From assembly GCF_030272615.1 (NCBI RefSeq), contig NC_081413.1, forward strand, positions 448,736,538 through 448,800,537: DNA of 64,000 nt. The letters run 5' to 3'. The notes beneath the pieces are model-generated. The model searched no databases. It had not been told where the DNA came from and worked only from the letters and a program-made list of their open reading frames with translations. The DNA is from Cryptomeria japonica (taxonomy: Eukaryota > Streptophyta > Pinopsida > Cupressales > Cupressaceae). How positions within the stretch are numbered: the first letter of the stretch is position 1; each line of letters starts with the position of its first letter. The position numbers and the translations under genes are program-made. Below are positions 11,766 through 24,010 of the stretch, piece by piece.

Positions 11766-11920
11766 GACTTGCACCCATGGCGGCCGCAGGGTCCTGCGCC
11801 CGTAGTGGCCACAGGGACCTACGTCCACGATGGTGGTAGGGACTTGCATCCACGGTCGTAGGGACTGCGTCCGTGGTGGTCGTAGGGACCTGCATCCATG
11901 GTGGTCGTAGGGGCCCCTAC
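11766..11920 (+). repeat. GC-rich ~25-bp tandem array in E5 left LTR
   Basis: Six or seven degenerate copies of a unit containing 'gtcgtagggacctgcatcc', with AGGG occurring about every 21-26 bp. The right-LTR counterpart is at about 19629-19810. The minus-strand open frames across both (11724-11960 and 19592-19891) are by-products of the repeat and differ in sequence. Confidence 0.75.
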
Positions 11921-13534
11921 GAGTGGTGGCCGCAGGGGAGGCTGCGAAGGCTTCCACCACTCTCGTGATGGGAGGTCAGCCCTGCAATGGCTCCCCACTT
12001 TTCCTTTATTTTTAATTTTTAAGTTTTTTTTATAAAACTTATTTTATATAAAATATGTTTTAATAGTTTTAATAATTATTAAATATTATTAATATATATT
12101 TTATTAATGAAGATTAATAAATATATGTTAATTAATAATATATATATTAATCTCCATTAATATTTAATTTGAAATTGTGTGTCATTAAATTATAAATTGT
12201 TTATATTTTATTATCCAGGGGTTAATAAATATAAAATGATTAATATTTAATTTGGGTATTTGTCTTAATGAGGAAGTACCCTTTAGGTATAGATAGAACA
12301 TTATTTTTATTGGAAATTTTTGAATTAAAATATATTTATTATTTGGTAATTTTTAAATAATATATTATTCAGGAATATATTATTTTTCGATTTGAATGAT
12401 ATAGGTCATCCAGGAATTTTAGAAATGGAATACTAAATTATATGAGTAATTGGAAAATGAAACATTTATCATTGCATATTTTGAAAATTTAAATGATATG
12501 CTATTAGAATTATTGCAAATTTAATAATGTATCGATTTGAGAATTTGTAAGTTAATGATATTTTCATTTAGTGAAATAAATGGTTTAGTTATATTCTTCT
12601 CGGTATTGTGAAATAGACAAATGGTAATATTTTAATTATAGTATTGTATCCACCTTGTAATGGTGATTTTTCTATTAATGTACTTTTGAAAACTTAGATC
12701 TTTTAGAAAACTTGATCGTCTTTTATTGTTTAAACCAATAGGAAAGAAGATTGTCATTTCCCGGTTATTGCCTATGCAAGTTTAATTTTTGTATTCGCTT
12801 TCATTTAAAGTAATGGCAAGGCCCTAATATGTTTGTTTGGACCCTGTCATTTGGTTGATTTGGGGTACCTATTTATGTCATCGGTCTCTAGTTTGGTTGT
12901 TGCGTTGTGATAGTGTTATAATTGGTCTTGTCCTTTATGCGGGGGTCAAGTGTTGATTTGTGGTTGACCATAGTGGGTCAAGTCTCTAGTTAGAGTATCA
13001 TCGGGCAATGGAGCTTGTATTTGCTTCTATTAAGTTCAATGGATACTTTCCTATTCATGAATCTTTTAAGTATTTATTGACCAATGTGGTCGGTTGTTTA
13101 TTGGTATGTTCACGTTGACAACAGGAATGTAAATGATGTGAAACTTATGTACCCTTAAATTATTTAAATGACTAGAGGGGTTTTGCAGTTGAGCAGACCC
13201 AGAGATGTAGCCGTTTAGGGGTGAACTCCGATATATATTAGGTGTTATGTGATGCTTTTGTTCTTATGTTTCATGTTTAGTGTTAGCATGTATGAATGAT
13301 ATTTTGATAGAATGTATAAGTGGATTAGATGAGATTTATCGTAAATGCATGTATGCAGTCATTTCTTAAATGCAAAAAATTGGATCATGAAAGAATGCAT
13401 TCTGCTATTGTTAATGAAAATAAGTATGCATTAAAAGATCTCATTAGTTATGCTGAAATTTTAGTGTGTTTTGGAACAAGATGCATGGAATGTGTTTAAT
13501 GTAAAATTGAACGTAATGAATGGATAACAACTAT

Positions 13535-13865
13535 TGGATTAACTCGTCATATTACCTAAATTGTAAATCTAATGGATGAACTTCACTTTGTTACCTAGAT
13601 TTTAACCTTAATAAATAAACTTCATCATATTAGCTATATTTTAACTATAATGGATGAACTCATTTAGTTATTTACATTTTAACCTTAATAAATGAACTTC
13701 ATCATATTAGCTATATTTAACTAAATTGGATGAACTCATCAAGTTAACTATATTTTAACCTTAATGGATGAATTCATATGTTATCTATGTTTTAAATTCA
13801 ATGGGTAAATTTCCTCATGTTAAACTCATCTTCAACCATAATGGATGAACGTGTCCTATTATTTA
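13535..13865 (+). repeat. ~39-bp tandem array in E5 left LTR
   Basis: About eight or nine degenerate copies of a unit of the form 'aatggatgaactcat' + 'tattagctatattttaacc', period about 37-40 bp. The matching array in the right LTR is at about 21495-21830. Confidence 0.8.
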
Positions 13866-14148
13866 TAATGTTAATTTACTGAACAAATTATATCCTTTTT
13901 AAAAGTAATAACATGAAATTAAGTTAACTTGCTTTACTGGGTAAGATGTCATGAGTTGAGTTAGATGTTAAGTTATGTAATCACATTGGGAAACTCCTTT
14001 GGTTTTGTTTAGTCTTCCGCTGTATTATCTAAACTATTGATAACTCATTGTATCTTTATGTTGGGTCTTATTTAAAAAAAATAAATATTTGCACTCCATT
14101 TGTGTGTTTTAGCTTTATCCCTTCGGGGTTTCTTGGCAGGGCATTACA

Positions 14149-17100
14149 TTTGGTATCAAAGCGCATGTTGCAACATTGGGATCTCTGGTTTTGCTTGTGC
14201 CCTGAGTTGGTGTGAGGTGTATTGATCTTATGTTGTATGCTTGTTCTCCTTTTTTCTATGTGTGTAACGTGTGTGTTCACACCTTGTTTTCACCTTCTTG
14301 ATGTGGGTGCTTTGGAGTGATTATATGTGTTTTGTCTTCTTATTGAGGTCTTGGTCTACGATTTTTCTTATTCTGAAAGAGAGTCATATGTACCTTCCTT
14401 ATTGATTGTTGTACTCTTTTGACTAATCCATTTGGGTTGGTTAGTTTTGTCTGGAATCTAAAAGTACGAAATGTGCTTGTATAAGGTTATGATCCAGCTT
14501 AGTGTTGTTTGCTTGAAGGACTAGTGTGGTAGATATTGAGTGCTTATTATGTAGCAAATTGAATGATTACCACCCTTCCTTGTCTCTCTCTCTAGAAATT
14601 AAAATGTTTTTGATATGTGTAATTATCTCCTATTTGAGTTTTCTTTTTTCGAGAGAAGGGTGTGACTTCTTGAACCCTTGTGTGAACCCTATGACGCTTA
14701 TGTGTTTTTAGATAATAAAAGGCTATGGGTTTGAAAGTTAATATTGGTTATTGAGAGAAAATTGTATGTTTACATTAAAGAACTCTCCATGTGTATTATA
14801 GGAGTAACATAATTAAATGCTATCTTAGGTAATGTGCATTACTATGAGTATAGTTTTTATGTGAAACCTACTTTGTTTGTAAAAGAAGTATCAAAAGGGA
14901 ACATGTTATAGTAGCTTCAAGAGTGTATTAATTTATTCCACGAAAGATTGTTTTATGTGTTTCATTAAACCGGTTTGATTGAGGATCTATTTTAGCAATG
15001 CTCCATTGAACTTGCTTTTGGATATATGTAATTATCTTATTATGATTAGAAAGTGCAAATGAAAGGCTTGTTTGATGTGCATGCATGATATGTATTATTT
15101 GGTTGATAGCTCCTCGTTTACCTTCTTATCATATTTTGATTTTCAATGATAGGTTGCAGATTATGACATGTTTTTGTATTGAATTAATAATAGTGAGTGC
15201 TCTCAAGAGGTCTTGTATTATCGAAAGATTGTCTGTCTTGATTTCTTATTCAGAAAACTAGAACATTTTGTTGCAACCATAATAATTGGAAATGTCATAT
15301 TAGGTCGATTGATACTCTTCTAAAATGGTAGCGAAATGAAAACCGTTCAATTAAAATGATAAGACTTATAGTGAGAAATTTTAGCTTGTAGTGTGATCTT
15401 GTTGATCATGTGTCTTTGTAGGAAATAGTTTGATTATCAAACTCCCTTTTCCTTCTCTTTGCCTAAATCATAAGATTTTTAGAAATGCTACTAAGAATGC
15501 ATTGATTTAAAAATAATTTTTATAACGCATATGAAATTGTATGTTTTCTTTTGGGATTCTTATGGGAAGATGAAAGTCTTAAGCTTCAGAAAGAAAATTG
15601 CATAGTTGGTAATGTGAATGTGAATGCTTAGTGAAATTTGAGAAAGATATCGGAATGATGTTATTTTCTTATGTAATTTTGAATGGTTAAGAAGAATTTC
15701 AGTACTTGTATCTAGAATAAACTTTATTCAGTTATTCATGTGGGAAGCATAATTAAAACCTTCCTTGAGTAGATGATAGTGTACTGAAAAGTAATCCCCG
15801 TGAATGTGACTAAACCAATACTCGTGCTTTCATTGTGTATTGTAAGAAACATGTGCTTGCTATATGTGCCCATGGGATGGTGAAATAATCAACCATGGAT
15901 AATATGTTTATTTATGGGTATGAGAATACTATATTGTTTATGTGTTGTTGCATGTTTGTTACCTTACTGAGTGCCAACCCATAGGTTATTGATAAGTCAG
16001 TATGTGAAGGAGTAGTATTAGAAGTCACCATTCCTTGAATAGTATGGATCGGCGTACGAGTAATGTCAATGTGAAGCGGCTTTAGCTTCTCTATTTCGAG
16101 GAAGATATAGTTATATAATGAAACTGTATTATAGGTGTACTCAATAATTTCCCTTTTGATGAACCAATTTATAAGGTTAATGTGTGCCAGCCAATTCCTA
16201 TCCTTTATTTGAGCATATTGATGATAGTTCTTGACCATAATGATGGGTTTTATTGGGGGATCTTTTGCCTTGTCTTCATGAAAGGTATGTTATTTTTCAC
16301 ATGAGATGCCAATTGGCTAGCGTTGGTAGACATGTAGGTGGACCTGAGCCATGTATACCTCTAGCTTATGATGAGTATCCTGAGAGGTACGTCGCTATGT
16401 GGGGTGTGACCTGCGCATGCCCTTTTCTGCGAGGTACACTGCCATGCGGGATACATCCATTGCGTGCCTTTTCCACTTGGAGTATTGCCATGCCATGCTG
16501 AGACACGATGCAGGATGTAGTAGACATTTCCATGCGGCCTACCGATTGGTTTAGGGTAGAGCCATGCCGCGTGATGACATGATGGGGGGTGATGTCAAGG
16601 TGCACACTGCCATGCCATGCAGATGTGTGACTAGGCCACACCACATGATTAGCTATTGTGATAGCTAGATGATTGTTCTATCCTTCCTCGTTGGTGGCTA
16701 GATGGTAGTCACATAGTGATGTTATGTGCACTTATTATATTTTTATTTATTTCCTTGTGGGTTAGCAATTTATTTTATTTTGACCTTGAAGGTTTAGCCA
16801 TGATCTTGCAATCTTTTGCTTACTTGATTTGGTGTTGCAATTCCAGAATTATTTTCTTGCCTTACTACTGGAATTGATGATTATTATCTTTATTCTTCTG
16901 TACTTTGGTGGCTAAACTGGTTTTTCCTTCTTGTTTTCATATGCTGGTCTTGTGTTGAAATATGAATTCCTCTCCAAGAACGTAGGAGACGGTCTTGGTT
17001 GAGTGTATACGAGGAAGTAGACGTAGGGAACCTTGAGGATGGGGGTATGTGAGGTTGTGATATAGCTAGGATCCACTACCTACCTATGAGTGGTAAATAT

Positions 17101-17892
17101 CTCTTGGAGGCTAACCACCTTACGCAACAAGGGATATTCACGAGGGTCTTGTATGGAAGGTAGCACCACTATGGTGTGCCCTACCACCATCAAGCCCTTG
17201 AGTGAGATGTTGGATATTTATGATCATGTTATTTTGTTCTAAGATCAAACATAGAGATGCTTATTGCGCATGTTATCTATGACCGAGCATTAGACATGCT
17301 CGCATGTGACCTTTTGTGTTGTGCATTCTATTTATGTGGATGGTTATTATGTGTAAACTGTGCTAACTTGTCACTATGTTATGGGACATAGTCATTGGAA
17401 AGGTTTTTATATGCTAGCAAGTGTAGACAATTATGTTCTACATGTTTCTCTTATTTCATGAAAGCTAACTTAGTTGTACACTTTAAAATTTAAAGCTAGT
17501 TCTATACGATAAAGTTTTATGAAAAAGATGGATTAGTAAAGGAAAATTGATCATGATGGCATGTTTTCTTGTCATTTTGGTAGATGAGTATAGTAATTGT
17601 TGTTTACCTCTTTTAAATGCTTTAATTTGGTGGGATGAAAGGAATAAATTTTTTGTTTCTTTGCTATGATTATAGATAATTTCTAGAATGTTATAAGAAA
17701 TGTATGGATTTAGATGTATATTGTCAATGGATAATGGCATTTGTAAAGGATTTAGCAATAATGTTTCATTTATTTATGGAATGATTCATATGTATAAATA
17801 ATTGTTAAATGAGTTTCAGGGCTAATATGTGTTGCATGATTTCCACTTAGCCTTACGACTTCCGGGAGTAAGTCGGAGCCTAGGGGGGAGGA
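14149..17892 (+). other. E5 non-coding interior
   Basis: Starts with the primer site (14151-14162) and ends with the polypurine tract. The longest open frames (for example 15912-16238 minus, about 108 codons) show no family motif and have no supporting context. Bases 16430-16620 contain many GCCATGC words. I see no gene. Confidence 0.8.
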
Positions 17893-20091
17893 TGTAGTGC
17901 CCCTACCCTAGTCAGCTTTGTAAAACCGGTTTGACCTTGGTTGACTTTTTCTATGTGGCATTCTTGGATGGTTAATTTACTATTATGTAATGTTGTAGTA
18001 AGATATTATGATTATTATGCGTACCTATTAATGTGATTTTGCATTGATTCTTATGTAAGTTTAATTTTTCTCCTAATTCTTGTTATTAATCTCGAGCTAA
18101 CACTTTCATTAAATATATATGTATGTATGCTTGTGTGACTCATGGTTGTAGGTATAGTACCGCCTAGGTGCGAGGTTCATCTTCACCTGGATTCACAGAT
18201 TTGAGTGTACCTCTTTGGTCCTTAGAGTTTGCATTAGGTGGTCATAAATCCCTCATTTTACCCTAGTCATGTTCAAGTGAGCATTGTCTACAGTCCATCA
18301 GTTTCCCTTTTTGTATGGGTTTGCAAGTCATGTATTTGGTTGGCTTTTTTGGGTTGCGTGCTTTGCGTATGGTAAAATTGAGTATTTCATCCTAAGTATT
18401 TAATTTGAATTAATCCGTTCATTTATGCATTAGTAATGGGGGAATTAAAATAAATAGGTTTCTTTTATGTGATTAATCATTAATTAAAAAGATCGCTCTA
18501 TTTATGTTTGTAGCAAGTTTAATTTAATGGTTAATTTTAAATCATGAATTTATTTAGTTTATGCATTTTGAAAGGGAAGATATAAATTTATTCGAAATAG
18601 AAATAATTTAATCTCTTTTGCATTTTGGAATAGAAAGGTTAATTTTAATTATTTAAGAAAATCAGTTAATTAGAAAAGCAAGTTTAATTTATATATATTT
18701 GATATAGTTTGAAAGATTGATTTTGGGATTTTATGTTAATTAAATAAGATTTTACCCTCATTAATATTGTGAAATATAAATGTTAGCTTTGTTAATACTA
18801 AGAAAATTTAAATTAAATGAGGGAGAGAAGCATTTTGAGTTTTAATTAGAAAAGCAAGTTTAGAATATTGAATAGTGGAAAAGAATGATTTTTCATTTTT
18901 ATTTAAAAAAGTGTTTTAAATTCAAAATAGGGAATTAGGTCAAATATTCTTCCATTTTACCCTAGGTTTTGAAAATATTTTTGGGGGGGATTATTTTTGG
19001 GGAGCATTTTGGAAAAATATTTTTGGGAGAATATTTTTTGGAGAAGATTTGGGCATTTTGGGAGGAAAGGATCTCTTGAGTTGCAAGTTGGGGGCTCTTC
19101 ATCAGATCTTGCTAGGAATGCAAAATGAGGCAGGATTCTTATTTTGTTTCCTTTGTAAAAAAAGAAAAAAAGAAAGAGAAAATGAAAATAAAATTTCTGT
19201 TTGTTTTATTGAACGAAATTTGTTGATTGAAATGGTTTTGGTTTTTAAATCTATGCATTTTAGTTAAAGGTTTGGCAATTTGGTGGGTTCATTGTTTGAA
19301 AAATGATCTTCTTTGTGCCCAAAACTTGCTGATTTGGATTAGTTATTCAACCAAATTTGTGTTTATAAAAAAACAAGATTATGCTGGAAAATTTTTCAAT
19401 ATTGTTGTTAATGTTCATTCTGGAAAATATTATAGAAACTGTGAATGAAAGAAATTGGGGGTTTTAGTTTATTAATTATTTTATTTGTATGGGTTATTGA
19501 TTTGATTTAATATCAATTGATAAAGTTGTAAATCAAAATTTATATTTTATTTGGGGCTAGGGTTTGGCGGGTGGAGGAGCTGAGGCTCGGCTCACGCCGG
19601 CTCCCTTCCCCTCCTCCCCGCGAGTTCCATAGTGACCTGCGCCCATAGCGGCCGCAGGGTCCTGCACCTACGGTGGTCGTAGGGACCTGCATCCATGACC
19701 GCAGGGACTATGTCCGCAACAGTTGCAGGGACCTGCATTCGCAACGGTCCTAGGGACCTACGTTCGCGGCAGTCATAGGGACCTGCATCCGTGGTTGCCG
19801 CAAGGGCCCTTGGGAGTGGTGGCCGCAGGGGAGGCTGCAGAGGCTTCCACCACTCCCGTGATGGGAGGTGGGCCCCGCAGTGGCTCCCCACTTTTCCTTT
19901 GTCTTTTTTTAAAGTTTTTAAAAAAAACTTATTTTATATAAAATATGTTTTAATAGTTTTAATAATTATTAATTATTATTAATATATATATATATTTTAT
20001 TAATGAAGATTAATAGATATATATTAATTAATAATTAATTGAAATCTATGTATTATTAAATTACTATTAATATGTATTTTTTTAATGGAGA

Positions 20092-20127
<36 letters not shown>

Positions 20128-22106
20128 TTAATATTTAATTTGAAATTGTGTATCATTAAATTATAAATTGTTTATATTTTATTATCCAGGGGTTAATAAA
20201 TATATAATGATTAATATTTAATTTGGGTATCTATGTTAATGAGGAAGTACCCTTTGGGTATAGATAGAACATTATTTTCATTGGAGAATTTTGAATTAAA
20301 ATATATTTATTATTTGGTGATTTTTAAATAATATATTATTCAGGAATATATTATTTTTCGATTTGAATGATATAGGTCATCTGGGAATTTTAGAAATGGA
20401 ATACTAAAGTATATGAGTAATTGGAAATGAAATATTTATCATTGGATATTCTAGAAATTTAAATGATATGCTATTAGAATTATTGGAAATTTAATGATGT
20501 ATCGATTTGAGAATTTGTAAGTTAATGATATTTTCATTTAGTGAAATAAATGGTTTAGTTATATTCTTCCTTGGTATTGTGAAATAGACAAATGGTAATA
20601 TTGCAATTATAGTATTGTATCCACCTTGTAATGGTGATTAATGTATTTTAGAAAACTTAGATCTTTTAGAAAACTTGATCGACTTTTATTGTTTAAACCA
20701 ATAGGAAAGAAGATTGTCCTTTCTTGGTTATTTCCTGTGCAAGTTTAATTTCTATATTCATTTTCGTTTAAAGTAATAGCAAGGCCGTGATATGTTTGTT
20801 TGGACCCTGTCATTTGGTTGATTCGGGGTACCTGTTTATGTCATCGGTCTCTAGTTTGGTTGTTGTCTTGTGATAGTGTTATAACTATTCTTGTCCTTTA
20901 TGCAGGGGTCGAGTGTTGATTTGTGGTTGACCATAGCAGGTCAGGTCTCTAGTACAGTCAGGCAATGGACCTTGTATTTGCTTTTATTAAGTTTAGTGGA
21001 TCCTTTCCTATTCAAGGATCTTTTAAGTATTTATTGACCGATGTGGTCAGTTGTTTATTGGTATGTTCGCCTTGATGGTAGGAATGTAAATGATGTGAAA
21101 CTTATGTACCATTAACTTATTTAAATGATTAGAGGGGTCTTGCAGTTGAGCAGACCTGGAGATGTAGCCCTTTAGGGGTGAACTTCGATATTAATTTGGT
21201 GTTATGTGATTCTTTTGTTCTTATGTTTCATGCTTAGTGTTAGTATGTATGAATGACATTTTGATAGATTATATAAGTGGATTAGATGAGATTTATCATA
21301 AATGCATGTATGCAGATATCTCTTAAATGCAAAAAAATGGATCATGAAAGAATGCATTCTGTTATTGTTAATGAAAATAAGTATGCATTAAAAGATCTCA
21401 TTAGCTATGATGAAATTTTAGTGCATTTTGGAACAAGATGCATGGCATGTGTTTAATGTAAAATTGAACGTAATGAATGGATAACAATTATTGGATTAAC
21501 TCGCCATATTACCTAAATTGTAATTCTAATGGATGAACTTCACTTTGTTACCTACATTTTAACCTTAATAAATGAACTTCATCATATTAGCTATATTTTA
21601 ACTATAATGGATGAACTCATTTAGTTATTTATATTTTAACCTTAATAAATGAACTTCATCATATTAGCTATATTTAAATAAATTGGATGAACTCATCACG
21701 TTAACTATATTTTAACCTTAATGGATGAATTCATATGTTATCTATGTTTTAACTTCAGTGGGTAAATTTCCTCATGTTAGACTCATCTTCAACCATAATG
21801 GATGAACGTGTCCTATTATCTATAATGTTAATTTACTAAACAAATTATATCTTTGTTTAAAGTAATAACATGAAATTAAGTTAACTTTCTTTACTGGGTA
21901 AGATGTCGTGAGTTGAGTTAGATGTTAAGTTATGTAATCACGTTGGGAAACTTCTTAGGTTTTTTTTAGTCTTCCGTTGTGTTATCTAAGCTTTTGATAA
22001 CTCATTGTATCTTTATGTTGGGTCTTATTTAAAAATATATATATATTTGCACTCCATTTGTGTGATTTAGCTTTATCCCTTCAAGGTTTCCTAGTAGGGT
22101 ATTACA
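17893..22106 (+). repeat. E5 right (3') LTR
   Basis: About 4.21 kb. Same features as the left LTR: GC-rich ~25-bp array (about 19629-19810) and ~39-bp array (about 21495-21830). It has extra sequence at 18527-18691 and around an (AT)n run (20094-20125), which account for most of the length difference. Confidence 0.92.
20094..20125. repeat. (AT)n microsatellite in E5 right LTR
   Basis: About 16 uninterrupted AT units; the left LTR has only a short AT run at the corresponding place (about 12130-12150). Confidence 0.9.
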
Positions 22107-24010
22107 GATGTTCCATATACACTTCTTCTTCAAGGTTACCATTTAAAAATGCAAATTTAACATCTATTTGGTAAACTTTGTATCCTTTATAAGGAGAGAA
22201 AGCTAAAAACATTCTTAGTGCCTCTAGCCTAGCAACCCGTGCAAAGGTTTCTTTGAAGTCAATAACTTCCACTTGAGCATATCCTTTGCAAACATTCTTG
22301 CTTTATGTCAAATTATCTTGCCTTCTTCATTCATCTTATTTCGGTAGACGCACTTGGTACCTATGACATTTTTTGTTGTTGGTCTAGGAACAAGTTCCCA
22401 AGTTTTATTTTTCTCAATTTATTTCAACTCTTCCTCCATGGCATCTACACATTTCTCACTTTTGCTAGCTTTATCAAAAGTTTTGGGTTCTAATTCTATC
22501 ATGAGGCGAAAATTCACTCGCTCATCATTCTGGACTAGTCACCTTCTGGTTTGCACACTTCATTTTCATCTCCTATGATATGTTCTTCTAGATGGTTCTT
22601 TTATGCATACCAGTTGGATTTCTTGTTTGGTGCTTCTTCTACTGGTCCACTATCAGATTGATCTTCATTCTCATCATCTAAAACATCAATATAGGGTGCC
22701 GGTGCAAATTCTTTCTTATGTAGGTCTTCATCTATTCTCACATTTATACTATGAACCATTTTTCTCAATTTCTTGTTGTAGAATTTGTAGGCTTTGCTAT
22801 TGGTTGAGTAACTAAAAAATATTCCTTCATCACTCTTGGAATCAAAACTTCATAATCCATCAACATCTCTCTTGATGAAGCACTTATTTCCAAACACTCT
22901 AAAATGCTTGAGTGATGGTTTCTGGTCATACCATAACTCATAACGAGTCATTTTACTGTTCACTCTTAGTTGTACCCAATTTAATGTATAGGCAATAGTA
23001 TGAACTGCTTCCTTCCAGTATGTATCCGATATGCTAGCCTCATTCAAAAATTTCTATCCATTTCCTTTACTGTCCTATTCTTCCTTTCTACCACACCATT
23101 CTATTGTGATGTTCTTGCTGCTGAATACTGTCTCCGAATTCCATGTTTCTCATAGTAGCCAATAAAATCATTTGAATAATATTCTCCAACCCAATCTAAC
23201 CTTAAACACTTTAACCGGTGTCCACTATCATTTTCAACCATCCTTCTAAAAATATTGAATCTTTCAAATGCTTGTGATTTTTCATGCAAAAATGTCACCC
23301 AAGTCATCCTTCAGTAGTCATAATTGAATAGCATGAAGTATCTCTCACTGGTCAGAGCCCCTATCCTTGTTGGTCCACACAAATCTGTATGTACTAACTC
23401 CAGAGGTCTTGAGTTATTATACTTTTTTTTTTTTTAAACTCACTTTGATTTGCTTGCCTCTAATGCATTCATCACAAAAGGTACTTGCTGGTTTAGTTAT
23501 TTGTGGAATATTTATCACATATTATTTTTTACTTATCTTCACCAAATTATAAAAATTCACATGACCTAATCTTCGATACCACAACCAACTTTCATCAACC
23601 TGTCCCATCATGCATTGGGACTCATAGCATTACTCTACATTGTAGACATTACCATCTATTCTCTTTCTCTCTGCTACAACCTGAGCGATACTCTGCTTGC
23701 TTATTTGACAACCAGTAGAGTCAAATGTGAAATTTTATCTTTTGTCACACATCTGAGTTACACTTAGCAGATTATACTTTAGTCATTCTACATAGTACAC
23801 ATTATGATCCTTGAGCTTTCCATCAATATTCAATGTACCACGACCCTTAATCTTGATGGAGGAGTTGTCACCAAACCATACAGAACCACCATTCCAATCA
23901 TCAATCTTGACAAACTTTTTCTTGTCTCCGATCATGTGATTTGAGCAGCTACTATCAACTACCAATAAATTCTTTCTTTTAGCATGTAGAGCAATCTGCA
24001 CAATCAATCT
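22107..24010 (-). pseudogene. E4 pol, 5' part: protease, integrase, start of RT
   Basis: From 24007 the minus strand gives LVVDSSCSNHMIGDKKKFV, the copia protease active-site region (Asp-Ser-Ser where Asp-Ser-Gly is usual), followed by GRGTLNIDGKLKDHNVYYVE. Integrase core pieces follow in 23307-23101 (MTWVTFLHEKSQAFERF, CLRLDWVGEYYSNDFIGYY) and 23047-22850 (YWKEAVHTIAYTLNWVQLR, KPSLKHFRVFGNKCFIKRD). Near 22250-22107 the frame reads RLEALRMFLAFSPYKGYKVY and AFLNGNLEEEVYMEH, the start of RT, where E5 interrupts it. Several stops and frameshifts separate the pieces. Confidence 0.85.

Larger units (their letters stand above)
10188..14148 (+). repeat. E5 left (5') LTR
   Basis: About 3.96 kb, aligned by eye over its whole length to 17893-22106 with frequent substitutions and a few large indels. 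It contains a GC-rich tandem island (about 11766-11920) in otherwise AT-rich sequence and a ~39-bp tandem array (about 13535-13860). It lacks a 165-bp segment that the right LTR has between two copies of a 14-bp word at 18513 and 18678. Confidence 0.92.
10188..22106 (+). mobile_element. E5: coding-free LTR element with 4-kb LTRs (LARD-like)
   Basis: Long direct repeats 10188-14148 and 17893-22106 flank a 3.7-kb interior. Both LTRs start TGTAGT(T/G)CCCCTACCC and end ATTACA. A primer site TGGTATCAAAGC lies at 14151-14162 and a polypurine tract CTAGGGGGGAGGA at 17880-17892. Flanks are GATTT (10183-10187) and GATGT (22107-22111), a 5-bp target duplication with one mismatch. No Gag, protease, RT, RNase H or IN motif is visible in any frame of the interior. 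Large LTRs plus a long non-coding interior fit the LARD class, which moves with proteins supplied in trans. It interrupts the RT of E4. Confidence 0.9.

Noticed and set aside
11724-11960. Pro/Arg-rich 78-codon ORF in the E5 LTR
   Set aside because: It translates the ~25-bp tandem repeat; the right-LTR version has a different protein sequence and length.
15912-16644. Small open frames in the E5 interior
   Set aside because: Around 100 codons or fewer, no motif and no conservation evidence; expected by chance in a 3.7-kb AT-rich stretch.
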